Assembly: GCF_001559075.2 (NCBI RefSeq)
Contig: NZ_CP014015.2
Coordinates: forward strand, 3,596,001 to 3,660,000
Source of the DNA: Citrobacter amalonaticus
GTDB lineage: Bacteria; Pseudomonadota; Gammaproteobacteria; Enterobacterales; Enterobacteriaceae
Direction of reading: 5' to 3'
Length of the DNA: 64,000 bases
The notes beneath the pieces were generated by a model. It saw only the letters and a list, made by a program, of their open reading frames with translations, ran no database searches and was not told the origin of the DNA. The translations under genes were made by a program, and so were the position numbers. This document shows, piece by piece, positions 33,594-41,985 of this stretch; position 1 is the stretch's first letter, and each line of letters opens with the position of its first letter.

Positions 33594-34070
33594 ATGACAG
33601 AATTGGTCGTTCCCACTCTGGATACGTTGCGGCAATGGCTCGACGACCTGGGCATGAGTTTTTTTGAATGTGATACCTGTCAGGCACTGCATTTACCGCA
33701 CATGCAAAATTTTGACGGCATCTACGATGCGAAATTAGATCTCGTCGATAATACGCTGCTGTTTTCTGCGATGGCGGAAGTGAGGCCTTCTGCGTTACTG
33801 CCGCTGGCGGCGGATCTGTCTGCCATCAATGCCAGTTCCCTCACCGTGAAAGCGTTTCTGGATATGCAGGATGATAATCTGCCAAAGCTGGTGGTTTGCC
33901 AGTCTTTATCCGTTATGCAGGGGGTGACCTACGCGCAGTTCGAGTGGTTTGTGCGTCAGAGCGAAGAGCAGATATCCATGGTCATTCTTGAAGCGGGCGC
34001 GCACCAGATGCTGTTTACCGCCGAAGAAGACGCGCAAAAAAGCAGCGTTGAGAACCATTTTCTTCACTGA
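33594..34070 (+). CDS. ybjN: YbjN-family sensory transduction regulator-like protein
   Basis: 158-residue cytoplasmic protein of the YbjN (PF10722) family, with a fold like type III secretion chaperones. E. coli YbjN affects motility, exopolysaccharide and stress phenotypes when its level changes; mechanism unknown. Conserved parts are WLDDLGMSFFECDTCQALHLPH at the N-terminus and YAQFEWFVRQSEEQISMVI near the C-terminus. The ATG at 33594 has AGAGG rather far upstream (about 13 nt). Fourth gene of the ybjC-nfsA-rimK-ybjN cluster, 89 nt after rimK, so it may also have its own promoter. Confidence 0.92.
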   Translation: MTELVVPTLDTLRQWLDDLGMSFFECDTCQALHLPHMQNFDGIYDAKLDLVDNTLLFSAMAEVRPSALLPLAADLSAINASSLTVKAFLDMQDDNLPKLVVCQSLSVMQGVTYAQFEWFVRQSEEQISMVILEAGAHQMLFTAEEDAQKSSVENHFLH

Positions 34071-34434
34071 TTTTAACGTGAAGTATGACGCGTATAGCGC
34101 AGTCGCTGCCAGAGCGGCTGCGGTTTACGTTCTTTTATTCTGCATTTAACCTTTCTTTAAAGAATTATTCACCTCCTTTCCCGCCGTTTCGCTTTATCAC
34201 ATAGACATAAATTGCATAAAAAATTGATAAAAGGCGTTTTTTAATCTGGGCTATAGCCTGAAACCCTGGCTAAAGTTATTCTTGCGAAGCTTCATTACAG
34301 CGAGCAATAACGGTCGGGGGAGCGTCCACTCTTCCTGGTTTTTGCCGAATGACAAACTATGCACGTTTCTTGCATAGCATTGAGTGCAACTTTTTTGGTT
34401 CGTTTGTTAACGAACTTTGATAAGGAAAGAGATT
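34071..34434. other. 364-nt gap between ybjN and potF
   Basis: Holds a hairpin at 34099–34121 (GCAGTCGCT / AGCGGCTGC, one G-U), probably the ybjN terminator, then AT-rich DNA and the sigma-54-like potF promoter at 34359–34374. No coding frame is convincing. Confidence 0.6.
34359..34374 (+). promoter_or_regulatory. Sigma-54-like promoter of potF inside an inverted repeat
   Basis: ATGCACG-TTTC-TTGCA matches the -24/-12 pattern TGGCACG-N4-TTGCA with correct spacing, but the first G of the -24 GG is replaced by T. It lies inside CTATGCA-CGTTTCT-TGCATAG (34357–34377), predicted start near 34385, 50 nt before potF. Nitrogen (NtrC) control of potFGHI is known in E. coli. Confidence 0.5.
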
Positions 34435-35547
34435 ATGACCGCCTTAAATAAAAAATGGCTATCGGGTCTGGTTGCGGGTGCTCTGATGGCCGTCTCTGCC
34501 GGCACGCTCGCTGCGGAACAAAAAACACTCCATATCTATAACTGGTCTGACTATATTGCGCCGGATACGGTCGCTAATTTTGAAAAAGAGACCGGCATCA
34601 AAGTGGTCTATGACGTTTTTGACTCCAACGAAGTACTTGAAGGCAAACTGATGGCAGGCAGCACCGGTTTTGACCTGGTCGTGCCTTCCGCGAGCTTCCT
34701 TGAACGTCAGCTGACGGCAGGCGTTTTCCAGCCGCTGGATAAGAGCAAACTGCCGGGCTGGAAAAATCTCGATCCGGAACTGCTGAAACTGGTCGCCAAA
34801 CACGACCCGGACAATAAATTTGCGATGCCGTATATGTGGGCGACCACCGGTATTGGCTACAACGTCGATAAAGTGAAAGCGGTGCTCGGCGCTGATGCCC
34901 CGGTTAATAGCTGGGATCTGGTGCTGAAGCCGGAAAATCTTGAAAAGCTCAAGAGCTGCGGCGTCTCTTTCCTCGATGCGCCAGAAGAGGTGTTTGCCAC
35001 CGTGCTGAACTATCTGGGTAAAGATCCGAACAGCACCAAAGCGGACGACTATACCGGACCGGCTACCGACCTGCTGCTCAAGCTGCGGCCGAATATCCGT
35101 TACTTCCACTCTTCGCAGTACATCAACGACCTGGCTAACGGCGATACCTGCGTGGCGATCGGCTGGGCAGGGGATGTCTGGCAGGCCGCCAACCGGGCGA
35201 AAGAGGCGAAGAATGGCGTCAATATCTCCTTCTCGATTCCGAAGGAAGGGGCGATGGCCTTCTTTGACGTCTTCGCGATGCCGGCAGATGCCAAAAATAA
35301 AGACGAGGCCTATCAGTTCCTCAACTATCTGTTGCGCCCGGACGTGATTGCGCATATCTCTGACCACGTGTTCTACGCGAATGCCAACAAAGAGGCCACA
35401 GCGCTGGTGAGCCCAGAAGTGCGTGATAATCCAGGCATTTATCCGCCAGCAGACGTGCGCGCGAAGATGTTCACCCTGAAAGTTCAGGATCCGAAGATTG
35501 ACCGCGTCCGTACGCGTGCCTGGACCAAGGTGAAGAGCGGTAAATAA
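34435..35547 (+). CDS. potF: Putrescine-binding periplasmic protein PotF
   Basis: Substrate-binding subunit of the putrescine importer PotFGHI. 370 residues from the ATG at 34435, which follows AAGGAAAG. Signal peptide of 26 residues (MTALNKKWLSGLVAGALMAV then SAGTLA|AEQ). The mature protein starts EQKTLHIYNWSDYIAPDTV, with S/Y/W putrescine contacts in YNWSDY, FDSNEVLEGKLMAGSTGFDLV and GWAGDVWQA. Very close to E. coli PotF. An in-frame extension to 34417 is unneeded. The operon continues to potG after a gap with two hairpins. Confidence 0.97.
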   Translation: MTALNKKWLSGLVAGALMAVSAGTLAAEQKTLHIYNWSDYIAPDTVANFEKETGIKVVYDVFDSNEVLEGKLMAGSTGFDLVVPSASFLERQLTAGVFQPLDKSKLPGWKNLDPELLKLVAKHDPDNKFAMPYMWATTGIGYNVDKVKAVLGADAPVNSWDLVLKPENLEKLKSCGVSFLDAPEEVFATVLNYLGKDPNSTKADDYTGPATDLLLKLRPNIRYFHSSQYINDLANGDTCVAIGWAGDVWQAANRAKEAKNGVNISFSIPKEGAMAFFDVFAMPADAKNKDEAYQFLNYLLRPDVIAHISDHVFYANANKEATALVSPEVRDNPGIYPPADVRAKMFTLKVQDPKIDRVRTRAWTKVKSGK

Positions 35548-35563
35548 TCCGCCGTTGAAGTAG

Positions 35564-35615
35564 GCCGGGCAAGCGAAGCGCTCCCGGCAACAGGCGCACC
35601 GTTCTGGTGCGCCTG
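35564..35615. repeat. Two hairpins between potF and potG (REP-like and stem-loop)
   Basis: 35564–35588: GCCGGG...CCCGGC, REP-like. 35591–35615: perfect 10-bp stem CAGGCGCACC / GGTGCGCCTG, loop GTTCT. No T-run follows, so they more likely protect the potF message from 3' decay and raise its level over potGHI than terminate fully. Confidence 0.7.
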
Positions 35616-35647
35616 CACCATGATTTGTTTCTGCCGGAGAGCACCCC

Positions 35648-36781
35648 GTGAATGATGCCACCCCACGCCCGCAGGCGAAAACCCGTAAAGCGCTGACGCC
35701 GCTCCTCGAAATCCGCAACCTGACCAAATCCTTCGATGGTCAGCACGCTGTTGATGACGTAAGTCTGACTATCTATAAAGGTGAAATCTTTGCCCTGCTG
35801 GGCGCATCAGGCTGTGGGAAATCCACGCTGCTGCGCATGCTGGCGGGGTTTGAGCAACCCACCACCGGACAAATCATGCTGGATGGCGTCGACCTGTCCC
35901 AGGTGCCGCCTTATTTACGTCCTATCAATATGATGTTTCAGTCCTATGCGCTGTTTCCCCATATGACGGTGGAACAGAATATCGCCTTTGGCCTGAAGCA
36001 GGACAAACTGCCGAAAGCAGAAATTGCCAGTCGGGTCGAAGAGATGCTGGGGCTGGTGCATATGCAGGAGTTCGCTAAACGCAAACCGCATCAGCTTTCC
36101 GGCGGTCAGCGTCAGCGTGTGGCGCTGGCGCGAAGCCTGGCAAAACGGCCTAAACTTCTGCTGCTTGACGAGCCAATGGGCGCACTGGATAAAAAGCTGC
36201 GTGACCGTATGCAGCTCGAAGTGGTCGATATCCTTGAGCGCGTCGGCGTAACCTGCGTAATGGTGACGCACGACCAGGAAGAGGCGATGACCATGGCCGG
36301 GCGTATTGCCATCATGAACCGCGGTAAGTTTGTGCAAATCGGTGAGCCGGAAGAGATTTACGAGCATCCGACCACTCGTTACAGCGCGGAGTTTATCGGT
36401 TCAGTCAACGTGTTTGAGGGCGTGCTTAAAGAGCGCCAGGAAGAGGGCCTGGTGCTCTATTCCCCTGGACTGGTGCATCCGCTGAAGGTCGATCCGGATG
36501 CGTCGGTGGTGGATAACGTGCCGGTGCACGTGGCGCTGCGCCCGGAAAAGATCATGCTGTGCGAAGAGCCGCCTGCCGACGGTTTTAACTTCGCCGTCGG
36601 CGAAGTGGTGCACATTGCCTATCTTGGCGATCTCTCCATCTATCACGTTCGCCTGAAAAGCGGACAGATGATCAGCGCCCAGTTGCAAAACGCTCACCGT
36701 TATCGCAAAGGTCTGCCGACCTGGGGCGATGAGGTACGTTTGTGCTGGGATGCGGACAGTTGTGTGGTGTTGACGGTTTAA
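35648..36781 (+). CDS. potG: Putrescine ABC transporter ATP-binding protein PotG
   Basis: ATPase of PotFGHI, 377 residues. ABC domain with Walker A GASGCGKST, Q-loop MMFQSYALFPHM, signature LSGGQRQRVALARSL and Walker B LLLLDEPMGALD; the H-loop is TCVMVTHDQEEAM. A C-terminal TOBE_2 domain occupies about residues 290–370. The start codon is GTG at 35648 with GGAG about 7 nt upstream, giving the expected MNDATPRPQAKTRKALTPLL. potH begins 9 nt after the stop. Confidence 0.96.
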   Translation: MNDATPRPQAKTRKALTPLLEIRNLTKSFDGQHAVDDVSLTIYKGEIFALLGASGCGKSTLLRMLAGFEQPTTGQIMLDGVDLSQVPPYLRPINMMFQSYALFPHMTVEQNIAFGLKQDKLPKAEIASRVEEMLGLVHMQEFAKRKPHQLSGGQRQRVALARSLAKRPKLLLLDEPMGALDKKLRDRMQLEVVDILERVGVTCVMVTHDQEEAMTMAGRIAIMNRGKFVQIGEPEEIYEHPTTRYSAEFIGSVNVFEGVLKERQEEGLVLYSPGLVHPLKVDPDASVVDNVPVHVALRPEKIMLCEEPPADGFNFAVGEVVHIAYLGDLSIYHVRLKSGQMISAQLQNAHRYRKGLPTWGDEVRLCWDADSCVVLTV

Positions 36782-36790
36782 GGAGCGAAG

Positions 36791-37744
36791 ATGAGTACAC
36801 TTGAACCTCCGGCACGCGTAGAAAAACCAGGCGGCTTTACGTTCTGGCTGGCGCGCGTACAGATGAAGCACGGGCGCAAACTGGTGATAGCGCTGCCTTA
36901 CGTCTGGTTGATCTTGCTGTTTCTGCTGCCTTTTCTGATCGTTTTTAAAATCAGTCTGGCGGAGATGGCGCGGGCGATACCACCGTATACGGAACTGATG
37001 GCGTGGGCCGACGGGCAGCTGTCGATCACCCTTAATCTCGGTAATTTCCTGCAGCTGACGGACGATCCGCTCTATTTTGATGCCTATCTGCAGTCGCTAC
37101 AGGTGGCGGGGATCTCGACGCTCTGCTGTCTGCTGTTGGGCTATCCGCTGGCGTGGGCGGTGGCGCACAGCAAGCCGTCAACGCGTAATATTCTGCTGCT
37201 GCTGGTGATCCTGCCGTCGTGGACCTCGTTTTTGATCCGCGTATATGCCTGGATGGGGATCCTGAAAAATAATGGCGTGTTGAATAACTTTCTGCTGTGG
37301 CTGGGGGTCATCGACCAGCCGCTGACCATTCTGCACACCAATCTGGCGGTGTATATCGGCATTGTGTACGCCTATCTGCCGTTCATGGTGCTGCCGATTT
37401 ATACCGCGCTGACGCGGATTGATTACTCGCTGGTGGAAGCGTCGCTGGATCTGGGCGCGCGTCCGCTGAAAACGTTCTTTAGCGTGATCGTCCCGCTGAC
37501 CAAAGGCGGCATTATTGCCGGTTCTATGCTGGTGTTCATTCCGGCAGTGGGCGAGTTTGTGATCCCGGAACTGCTCGGCGGACCAGACAGCATCATGATT
37601 GGTCGCGTGCTGTGGCAAGAGTTCTTTAACAACCGCGACTGGCCGGTGGCATCTGCGGTTGCGATTGTGATGTTGCTGCTGCTGATCGTCCCGATTATGT
37701 GGTTCCACAAACATCAGCAAAAAAGCGGAGGGGTCCACGGATGA
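36791..37744 (+). CDS. potH: Putrescine ABC transporter permease PotH
   Basis: Inner-membrane permease, 317 residues, about six helices of the BPD_transp_1 type. The first helix is LVIALPYVWLILLFLLPFLIVF; the domain core includes STLCCLLLGYPLAWAVAHSK and the EAA loop DYSLVEASLDLGARPLKTFF. PELLGGPDSIMIGRVLWQEFF is a conserved periplasmic segment of spermidine/putrescine permeases. AGGAG precedes the ATG at 36791. The last bases overlap the potI start as ATGA, so PotH and PotI translation is coupled. Confidence 0.96.
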   Translation: MSTLEPPARVEKPGGFTFWLARVQMKHGRKLVIALPYVWLILLFLLPFLIVFKISLAEMARAIPPYTELMAWADGQLSITLNLGNFLQLTDDPLYFDAYLQSLQVAGISTLCCLLLGYPLAWAVAHSKPSTRNILLLLVILPSWTSFLIRVYAWMGILKNNGVLNNFLLWLGVIDQPLTILHTNLAVYIGIVYAYLPFMVLPIYTALTRIDYSLVEASLDLGARPLKTFFSVIVPLTKGGIIAGSMLVFIPAVGEFVIPELLGGPDSIMIGRVLWQEFFNNRDWPVASAVAIVMLLLLIVPIMWFHKHQQKSGGVHG

Positions 37745-38586
37745 ACAACTTACCGGTAATTCGTTCGCCCTGGCGCATTGTGATTCTGGTGCTCGGATTT
37801 ACCTTCCTGTATGCGCCGATGCTGATGCTGGTCATCTACTCGTTTAACAGTTCCAAACTGGTCACGGTGTGGGCAGGATGGTCAACGCGCTGGTACGGCG
37901 AACTGTTCCGCGATAGCGCAATGATGAGCGCGGTGGGGTTAAGTCTGACCATCGCCGCCTGCGCGGCGACCATGGCGGCGATACTCGGCACGATTGCTGC
38001 GGTGGTGATGGTGCGTTTTGGCCGCTTTCGCGGGTCGAACGGCTTTGCCTTTATGATCACCGCGCCGCTGGTGATGCCGGATGTGATCACCGGGCTCTCC
38101 CTGTTGCTGCTGTTTGTCGCGCTGGGACACGCTATTGGCTGGCCGTCGGATCGTGGCATGTTGACTATCTGGCTGGCGCACGTCACGTTCTGTACGGCGT
38201 ATGTGGCGGTGGTGATCTCCTCGCGCCTGCGTGAACTGGATCGCTCCATTGAGGAAGCGGCGATGGATCTGGGGGCGACGCCGCTGAAGGTGTTCTTTGT
38301 GATTACGCTGCCGATGATTATGCCAGCGGTAGTCTCCGGCTGGCTGCTGGCGTTCACGTTGTCACTGGATGACCTGGTCATTGCCAGCTTTGTCTCCGGG
38401 CCGGGCGCGACCACATTACCGATGCTGGTTTTCTCCAGCGTGCGGATGGGCGTTAACCCGGAAATCAACGCCCTGGCGACGCTGATCCTCGGTGTGGTCG
38501 GAATTGTCGGTTTTATCGCCTGGTATCTGATGGCCCGCACGGAAAAACAGCGGATCCGCGATATCCAGCGTGCAAGACGTGACTGA
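37741..38586 (+). CDS. potI: Putrescine ABC transporter permease PotI
   Basis: Second permease of the putrescine importer, 281 residues from the ATG at 37741, which overlaps the potH stop (ATGA). A longer in-frame start at 37699 lies within potH and is rejected. Helix 1 is IVILVLGFTFLYAPMLMLVIYSF; the EAA loop is DRSIEEAAMDLGATPLKVFF; FTLSLDDLVIASFVSGPG is the typical PotC/PotI segment. A perfect 9-bp stem terminator follows 30 nt downstream. Confidence 0.96.
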   Translation: MNNLPVIRSPWRIVILVLGFTFLYAPMLMLVIYSFNSSKLVTVWAGWSTRWYGELFRDSAMMSAVGLSLTIAACAATMAAILGTIAAVVMVRFGRFRGSNGFAFMITAPLVMPDVITGLSLLLLFVALGHAIGWPSDRGMLTIWLAHVTFCTAYVAVVISSRLRELDRSIEEAAMDLGATPLKVFFVITLPMIMPAVVSGWLLAFTLSLDDLVIASFVSGPGATTLPMLVFSSVRMGVNPEINALATLILGVVGIVGFIAWYLMARTEKQRIRDIQRARRD

Positions 38587-38616
38587 AGACACTAAAATCT
38601 GCCAACCTGGCTACAT

Positions 38617-38644
38617 AATGCCGCGCCCGTCGCGGCATTGTTTT
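38617..38644 (+). terminator. Terminator of potFGHI
   Basis: Perfect stem AATGCCGCG / CGCGGCATT with loop CCCGT, then GTTTT. The ybjO ATG follows at 38646, two bases after the T-run begins to end. Confidence 0.8.
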
Positions 38645-38645
38645 C

Positions 38646-39134
38646 ATGGAAGACGATTCGTTGGGATTTTTTAAAAAATCATCCTCATCACATGCCCGCC
38701 TGAATGTGCCTGCGCTGGTGCAGGTGGCGGCGCTCGCCATTATTATGATCCGTGGGCTCGACCTGCTGATGATCTTTAACACGCTTGGCGTTCGCGGACT
38801 GGCTGAGTTTATCCATCGCAGTGTGCAGACCTGGAATTTGACGCTGGTTTTTCTGGGCAGTCTGGTGCTGGTGTTTGTGGAGATCGGCTGCGCGTTTTCA
38901 CTGGTGAAGGGGCGTAACTGGGCGCGGTGGGTGTATCTCCTCACGCAGGTGATTGCCGCAGGCTATTTGTGGGCGGCCTCGTTGGGCTACGGTTATCCCG
39001 AACTGTTCAGTATTGCCGGTGAGTCAAAGCGGGAGATACTGCGTACGCTGATGATGCAAAAGTTGCCCGATATGCTGGTGCTGTTATTACTGTTTGTGCC
39101 CGCGGCCAGTCGTCGCTTCTTCCGCTTACAATAA
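38646..39134 (+). CDS. ybjO: Inner-membrane protein YbjO (DUF2593)
   Basis: 162 residues, same length as E. coli YbjO, with four hydrophobic segments (PALVQVAALAIIMIRGLDLL, LTLVFLGSLVLVFVEIGCAF, ARWVYLLTQVIAAGYLWAAS, MLVLLLLFVP). Function unknown. The N-terminus MEDDSLGFFKK is conserved, so the start at 38646 is probably right, yet the ATG lies right behind the potFGHI terminator hairpin and no Shine-Dalgarno is visible (GCATTGTTTTC precedes it). rlmC starts 40 nt after the stop. Confidence 0.85.
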   Translation: MEDDSLGFFKKSSSSHARLNVPALVQVAALAIIMIRGLDLLMIFNTLGVRGLAEFIHRSVQTWNLTLVFLGSLVLVFVEIGCAFSLVKGRNWARWVYLLTQVIAAGYLWAASLGYGYPELFSIAGESKREILRTLMMQKLPDMLVLLLLFVPAASRRFFRLQ

Positions 39135-39174
39135 TGTGTATAATCCTCGCCCCTGTTTAGATAAAGGTTTCTGT

Positions 39175-40302
39175 ATGCAGTGCGCACTCTATGACGCCGG
39201 TCGCTGTCGTTCCTGTCAGTGGATCACGCAACCCGTTGGCGAGCAACTCACCGCCAAAACCACCGATCTGCAAAATCTGCTTGCCGGTTTTCCGGTCGGG
39301 GAGTGGTGCGCGCCGGTCAGCGGCCCGGAGCAGGCGTTTCGCAATAAAGCGAAGATGGTGGTCAGCGGCAGTGTGGAAAAACCGTTGCTGGGCATGTTGC
39401 ATCGCGATGGTACGCCAGAGGATCTGTGCGATTGTCCGCTCTATCCGGCCTCGTTTGCGCCGGTGTTTGCCGTGCTGAAACCGTTTATAGCGCGTGCCGG
39501 ACTTACTCCCTACAACGTGGCGCGCAAGCGTGGAGAGCTTAAGTACCTTCTGCTGACGGAAAGTCAGTTTGATGGCGGTATGATGCTGCGCTTTGTTCTG
39601 CGTTCCGACAGCAAACTGGCGCAGTTGCGTGCTGCGTTGCCGTGGTTGCAGGCGCAACTGCCGCAACTGAAGGTCATCAGCGTCAATCTTCAGCCCGTGC
39701 ATATGGCGATTATGGAAGGGGAGACAGAAATCTTCCTGACTGAACAGCAGGCGCTGGCGGAGCGGTTTAACGACGTGCCGCTGTGGATCCGCCCGCACAG
39801 TTTCTTCCAGACCAACCCGGCGGTGGCAAGCCAACTGTATGCCACGGCGCGTGACTGGGTACGACAGTTGCCGGTGAATCACATGTGGGATCTGTTCTGT
39901 GGCGTCGGCGGTTTTGGTCTGCACTGCGCGACGCCGCAGATGCAGTTGACGGGAATTGAAATTGCCCCGGAAGCCATTGCCTGTGCGAAGCAGTCAGCGG
40001 CGGAACTGGGCTTAACCCATCTTCATTTTCAGGCGCTGGATTCGACGCAGTTTGCCACCGGGCAGGGGGGCGGGCCGGATCTGGTGTTGGTGAATCCGCC
40101 GCGACGCGGAATCGGCAAGCCGCTTTGCGATTACCTGGGACAGATGGCGCCGCCGTTCATTATCTATTCCAGCTGTAATGCGCAGACGATGGCGAAAGAT
40201 ATTGCCGCATTGCCGGGCTATCGCATTGAACGGGTACAGCTTTTCGATATGTTTCCACATACCGCGCATTATGAAGTGCTGACATTGTTGTTGAAGGATT
40301 AG
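39175..40302 (+). CDS. rlmC: 23S rRNA (uracil-747-C5) methyltransferase RlmC (RumB)
   Basis: SAM-dependent methyltransferase making m5U747 in 23S rRNA. 375 residues from the ATG at 39175, which yields the conserved MQCALYDAGRCRSCQW. The 4Fe-4S cysteines are C3, C11 and C14, with the fourth in DLCDCPLY. The C-terminal Rossmann domain has DLFCGVGGFGLHCA (SAM site), LVNPPRRGIG and the catalytic cysteine in YSSCNAQTM. It ends FDMFPHTAHYEVLTLL, with the general-base glutamate. The in-frame stretch from 39094 overlaps ybjO and is rejected. Confidence 0.96.
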   Translation: MQCALYDAGRCRSCQWITQPVGEQLTAKTTDLQNLLAGFPVGEWCAPVSGPEQAFRNKAKMVVSGSVEKPLLGMLHRDGTPEDLCDCPLYPASFAPVFAVLKPFIARAGLTPYNVARKRGELKYLLLTESQFDGGMMLRFVLRSDSKLAQLRAALPWLQAQLPQLKVISVNLQPVHMAIMEGETEIFLTEQQALAERFNDVPLWIRPHSFFQTNPAVASQLYATARDWVRQLPVNHMWDLFCGVGGFGLHCATPQMQLTGIEIAPEAIACAKQSAAELGLTHLHFQALDSTQFATGQGGGPDLVLVNPPRRGIGKPLCDYLGQMAPPFIIYSSCNAQTMAKDIAALPGYRIERVQLFDMFPHTAHYEVLTLLLKD

Positions 40303-40311
40303 TCACGGTTT

Positions 40312-40394
40312 GCCGGATGGCGACGCTGGCCCCTTATCCGGCCTGCGTGTGATGTGTATTTTGCAGGCCTGACAAGCGTAGCGTTGTCAGGCCT
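40312..40394. repeat. Two REP units between rlmC and artJ
   Basis: 40312–40342: GCCGGAT...TATCCGGC. 40365–40394: AGGCCTGACAAGC / GTTGTCAGGCCT. They separate convergent rlmC and artJ, a typical BIME position. Confidence 0.85.
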
Positions 40395-40414
40395 TCTACC
40401 GCCAGCGATTCGAC

Positions 40415-41146
40415 TTACTGCGGGAACCACTGGTCGTTGATTTTTTGGTACGTACCGTCGGCCTTGATCGCCGCCAGCGCAGCGTTCAGTTTATCCAGCA
40501 GCACGGTATTATCCGGGTGAACCGCGATGCCGAGGCCGGTACCGAAGTACTGCGGATCGGTGACTTTCTCGGTTGCTACACCCAACTGCGGGTTGGTTTT
40601 CAGCCACTCGTTCACCACGGCGGTATCACCGAATACGCCATCAATGCGGCCATTTTTCAGGTCGATAAACGCATTCTGATAGCTGTCATAGGCCACGGTT
40701 TTCACTTCCGGGTGCTTGTCCTGCAAGTATTTCTGGTGAGTGGTACCGTTTTCCATCCCGATACGTTTACCTTTCAGATCGGCAAAGGTTTTGTAGGTAT
40801 CTTTCTTCGAAATCACCAGCGCCGAGTTGGCATAGTAGGGGGTCGTAAACGCCACCTGTTTGCTCCGCTCTGGGGTGATATCCATACCGGAAATCACGGC
40901 GTCATATTTCTTGAACTTGAGCGCCGGGATCAGGCTGTCAAACGCATGGTTGGTGAAAGTACATTCTGCCTGCATTTGTTTGCACAAGGCTTTTGCCAGA
41001 TCGAGGTCGAAGCCGACGATTTGGTTATTGGCATCCATAGATTCGAACGGTGGATAGGTCGCAGAGACGCCAAAACTGATTTTTTCAGCGGCAGAGGCAC
41101 CGACGGCGAAAGAGGCAAGTAATGCGGCCAGAACTAACTTTTTCAT
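40415..41146 (-). CDS. artJ: Arginine-binding periplasmic protein ArtJ
   Basis: High-affinity L-arginine binding protein that delivers substrate to ArtQMP. 243 residues with a 19-residue signal peptide (MKKLVLAALLASFAVGASA|AEK). SBP_bac_3 fold: FGVSATYPPFESMDANN binds the ligand alpha-amino side, then LCKQMQAECTFTNHAFDSLIPAL, ISGMDITPERSKQVAFTTPYY and VFGDTAVVNEW. About 60 percent similar by eye to ArtI in this window, with distinct residues typical of ArtJ. It has its own promoter with two ArgR boxes 60–98 nt upstream and is separated from artM by a terminator. Confidence 0.96.
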   Translation of the reverse strand: MKKLVLAALLASFAVGASAAEKISFGVSATYPPFESMDANNQIVGFDLDLAKALCKQMQAECTFTNHAFDSLIPALKFKKYDAVISGMDITPERSKQVAFTTPYYANSALVISKKDTYKTFADLKGKRIGMENGTTHQKYLQDKHPEVKTVAYDSYQNAFIDLKNGRIDGVFGDTAVVNEWLKTNPQLGVATEKVTDPQYFGTGLGIAVHPDNTVLLDKLNAALAAIKADGTYQKINDQWFPQ

Positions 41147-41205
41147 GGTTGGACTCCCGTTATGATGAGGCGCCGTTTCTGCGGCATGGATTTACAATGC
41201 CAGTA

Positions 41206-41244
41206 ATTGAATTTATATGCAATAAAAATGATTAACTATTTTTT
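41206..41244 (-). promoter_or_regulatory. Tandem ArgR boxes of artJ
   Basis: Box 1 at 41206–41223, ATTGAATTTATATGCAAT, matches TGAAT-N4-ATTCA at 9 of 10 positions. Box 2 at 41227–41244, AATGATTAACTATTTTTT, matches about 7 of 10. The 3-bp spacing is that of ArgR hexamer sites. ArgR repression of artJ is known in E. coli. Confidence 0.8.
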
Positions 41245-41252
41245 CGTTAAAT

Positions 41253-41288
41253 AAAAAAAGACGGACAGTTTAGAAACTTGTCCGTCTT
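41253..41288 (-). terminator. Terminator of artPIQM
   Basis: On the minus strand AAGACGGACA...TGTCCGTCTT forms a 10-bp stem with an 11-nt loop, followed by a run of seven T. It starts 28 nt after the artM stop. Confidence 0.9.
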
Positions 41289-41316
41289 GTTGATTGTGTT
41301 TTATGCAATAAAGTGC

Positions 41317-41985
41317 TTAGTTTCGGCGCTCGAAAGCCAGCGCTTTGCGCTCGATCAGACGCATCATTAACGTCAACAGGCCATTGACGATCAGGTAGAT
41401 GACTCCTGCTGCGCCGAACACCATCACATCATAGGTGCGACCGTACAGCAGCTGGCCGTAGCCCATCACTTCCATCAGCGTGATGGTATACGCCAGAGAG
41501 GTACTCTTGAACACCAGTACCACTTCGTTGGAATACGAGGAGAGGGCGCGTTTAAAGGCATACGGCAACAGGATTGCCAGCGTGTCTTTCTTGCTCATCC
41601 CCAGCGCGCCGCAGGACTGCCACTGGCCTTCCGGAATCGCACGAATCGCCCCGTAGAACAGCTGAGTGGTATAGGCTGCGCTGTTTAGCGACAGCGCAAT
41701 CAGCGCGCACAGCCACGGCTCAGACAGCAGATGCCACAGAACCGGATACTCCTGCAGAGACGGAAACTGTCCCGGCCCGTAGTAGATCAGGAAGATCTGC
41801 ACCAGCAGCGGGGTACCGGTAAACAGCGTGATATAGCCACGCACCAGCCAGACTACGACCGGGGTTTTCAGCGTCAGAACAATCGTGAAAATCAACGCCA
41901 GAATCAGGGCGACGACAATGGACGCCACCGTCAGCGTCAGGCTGGTATGCAGCCCTTTCAGCAGTTCAGGTAAATACTCAAACAT
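41317..41985 (-). CDS. artM: Arginine ABC transporter permease ArtM
   Basis: Inner-membrane permease, 222 residues, HisM-type. N-terminus MFEYLPELLKGLHTSLTLTVAS leads into the first helix; EAA loop around AIPEGQWQSCGALGMSKKDTLAIL; the family motif FKSTSLAYTI is present. Works with ArtQ. Its ATG overlaps the artQ stop (TGATG), so coupled translation. Last gene of artP-artI-artQ-artM; a strong terminator follows before the artJ promoter. Confidence 0.95.
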   Translation of the reverse strand: MFEYLPELLKGLHTSLTLTVASIVVALILALIFTIVLTLKTPVVVWLVRGYITLFTGTPLLVQIFLIYYGPGQFPSLQEYPVLWHLLSEPWLCALIALSLNSAAYTTQLFYGAIRAIPEGQWQSCGALGMSKKDTLAILLPYAFKRALSSYSNEVVLVFKSTSLAYTITLMEVMGYGQLLYGRTYDVMVFGAAGVIYLIVNGLLTLMMRLIERKALAFERRN

